From positions 1 through 7,045 of the forward strand of contig CATLZI010000110.1 in the NCBI GenBank assembly GCA_950063125.1: 7,045 nt of DNA, given 5' to 3'. Origin of the DNA: an uncultured Porticoccus sp. (GTDB lineage: Bacteria; Pseudomonadota; Gammaproteobacteria; Pseudomonadales; Porticoccaceae). Positions 6,016-7,045 of the stretch are shown here, in pieces (within the stretch, counting starts at the first letter, position 1; each line of letters starts with the position of its first letter). Made by a program: the position numbers and the translations under genes. The notes under the pieces were generated by a model, which saw only the letters and a list, made by a program, of their open reading frames with translations, was not told the DNA's origin and made no database searches.

Positions 6016-6211
6016 TTTTAACGTGGCTTCTAAACTGAGAGAAGACACGAACGGACGACTCACAAAAAAGATCCCAATCAGAGTCCACCCAAACAACCAA
6101 AGCGTCATACCGGATAACGATAAATTTGGCGAGGCTGAAAAGTGCAGCACAGGACAACTGACTAGGGAATACTATGGGCAAACTGAAAGTGTCGGAAAAA
6201 TTGATAGTCAT
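5954..6211 (-). CDS. Hypothetical ORF ending inside a cassette core site
   Basis: This minus-strand frame of 85 codons has no family I recognise. Its middle is hydrophobic (CAALFSLAKFIVIRY and ALVVWV), and its tail (HHLTVGDVRR) is read through the attC-like stem, with the TAG stop lying inside the GTTAGGC core. That arrangement is common for integron cassette ORFs, and it is the main reason to list this one. No ribosome site precedes the first ATG. A plus-strand frame of similar size (6023-6277, GTG start) overlaps it. It could be a cassette gene, the decayed end of one, or chance. Confidence 0.25.
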   Translation of the reverse strand: MTINFSDTFSLPIVFPSQLSCAALFSLAKFIVIRYDALVVWVDSDWDLFCESSVRVFSQFRSHVKSGAAYATLQPHHLTVGDVRR

Positions 6212-6495
6212 GTTATTGACGACGGCAGGAATAGAGCCAACTTTGGAGAAAAAGCGGGCATATTTACAGCGCTGTAAGTCGAATTAATGCCCATCCGGGG
6301 CTATCCCATGGTTGCCGGACGAGTCATTCGCAGTCAGCGATGCTACTCGACTTGAGTGAAAAAGTTCTTAATTTTTCCTATGAATGGTATCGGCCAGACC
6401 TGCCTTGAGCAATTGGACCTGAAGTGAGCTTGCTATGTACCCGACCCTTGCCCTATCAAGATGCAATCGGGAGAACCACTATCGCTCGGGAGCCC

Positions 6496-7045
6496 TCAAG
6501 CAGGCAAGAGCAACACTGGCTGCTGACACTTAAGAACCACACCTTCAGCTACCTTGCCTATCGGCAGATGCTCTATCGGCGTGGAGCCTCGACTGGCGAT
6601 CACCAATAGTGCGGCGTTGAGCTCATCAGCCTCTTCGATCAGTTTGTTGACCGCATCACCCTGAAGGTGCCGACAGGTAACTCCAGAGTAAGTACTAGTG
6701 AGAGCCGCCAGTGTTCGATGTGCCTTCACCTCGTCATCGTGTCGATCAGAATCCACCCAGACTGCGACACCATTGCGCCCAGCCTTGACGAAGCGTTCAA
6801 ACCAGTCTTGGGCTACATGCGTTGCCGTGGAGCCGTCGGTGGCCAACATCACCGGAGCATTCTCGGACGCCACCACACCATCGCTGCTGACCACTACCAA
6901 CGGGACATGGCTGAGTCGGGCCAGATTGAGCACGATGTTGCCCATGAAGAACTCCCGGATCGGGGAGTGGCTACGATTAAGGGCAATAATCCCATCCGCC
7001 TTTCGCGCCTTTGCCACATCAATAATCTGGGAGGCGGCAAAACCC
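6496..7045 (-). CDS. Universal stress protein, tandem UspA domains (5' end beyond the window)
   Basis: The frame enters from the right edge and is open through 7045, so the start is missing; about 182 residues are visible. The first 47 or so (ASQIIDVAKARKADGIIAL to SHVPLVVV) are the C-terminal part of one Usp domain. A second complete Usp domain follows, from APVMLATDGS to the end, with LLVIASRGSTPIEHLPIGKV and the closing CQQPVLLLPA. Tandem Usp proteins are cytoplasmic stress-survival factors. The canonical ATP-binding pattern G-x2-G-x9-G-(S/T) is altered in both halves: ALNRSHSPIREFFMGN in the first lacks the first glycines, and the second has RGSTPIEHLPIGK with Lys after the last Gly. Weak or no ATP binding is therefore likely. 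The TGA is at 6496-6498; no strong terminator follows. Confidence 0.9.
   Translation of the reverse strand, partial: GFAASQIIDVAKARKADGIIALNRSHSPIREFFMGNIVLNLARLSHVPLVVVSSDGVVASENAPVMLATDGSTATHVAQDWFERFVKAGRNGVAVWVDSDRHDDEVKAHRTLAALTSTYSGVTCRHLQGDAVNKLIEEADELNAALLVIASRGSTPIEHLPIGKVAEGVVLKCQQPVLLLPA

Noticed and set aside
6023..6277. Plus-strand ORF of 84 codons with GTG start
   Set aside because: No ribosome site, no motif and polar random-like composition; the opposite frame fits the cassette boundary better.
6361..6383. AAAAA/TTTTT inverted repeat as a terminator for the usp gene
   Set aside because: The stem is only A-T pairs and lies over 100 bases past the stop codon.
1..7045. CRISPR array or phage defence system
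   Set aside because: No regularly spaced repeats, and no cas, restriction or toxin-antitoxin motifs in any supported frame.

Overview
The window looks like a patch of gammaproteobacterial chromosome, probably marine. The evidence is a DjlA-type membrane J-protein, an AGCS-type sodium/amino-acid symporter and a tandem-domain universal stress protein. Between these ordinary genes lie relics of mobile DNA: two decayed IS3-family transposase fragments, a degenerate tRNA-like stretch, and one good integron gene cassette with attC-like sites. No integron integrase gene is visible, so the cassette reads as part of an array lacking an integrase, or as a stranded cassette.

Left part (1-1052): a short unrecognised ORF tail is followed by djlA, whose start I place at 267 because of a strong ribosome binding site. 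Next (1053-2113) is a degraded stretch. It holds a frameshifted IS3 OrfA relic (1097-1323), a possible small one-helix membrane protein on the minus strand that ends by an attC-like hairpin (1380-1622), a damaged tRNA-like 3' half, and a strong intrinsic terminator (1819-1847). I see nothing clear in 1850-2060. A compact 60-residue [4Fe-4S] ferredoxin-like gene (2114-2296) follows, then an IS3 OrfB relic on the minus strand (2364-2785) that has lost its catalytic core.

Centre (2793-5281, minus strand): a two-gene operon encodes an AGCS symporter and a PLP-dependent aminotransferase. They overlap by one base (TAATG), which suggests coupled uptake and transamination of an amino acid or amine.

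Right part (5282-7045): immediately upstream of the symporter is an attC-like site (5309-5372), then a DUF6512-type membrane protein gene (5395-5922), then a GTTAGGC core site (5952-5958, read on the minus strand). Together these give the layout of one integron cassette. A possible second cassette ORF ends inside that core site. 6212-6495 holds no gene I can support. The right edge carries the C-terminal part of a two-domain universal stress protein cut by the window end.

The most interesting reading is that the cassette, or the end of a cassette array, sits 28 bases before the transporter/aminotransferase operon in the same orientation, so cassette insertion may have changed how that operon is expressed.
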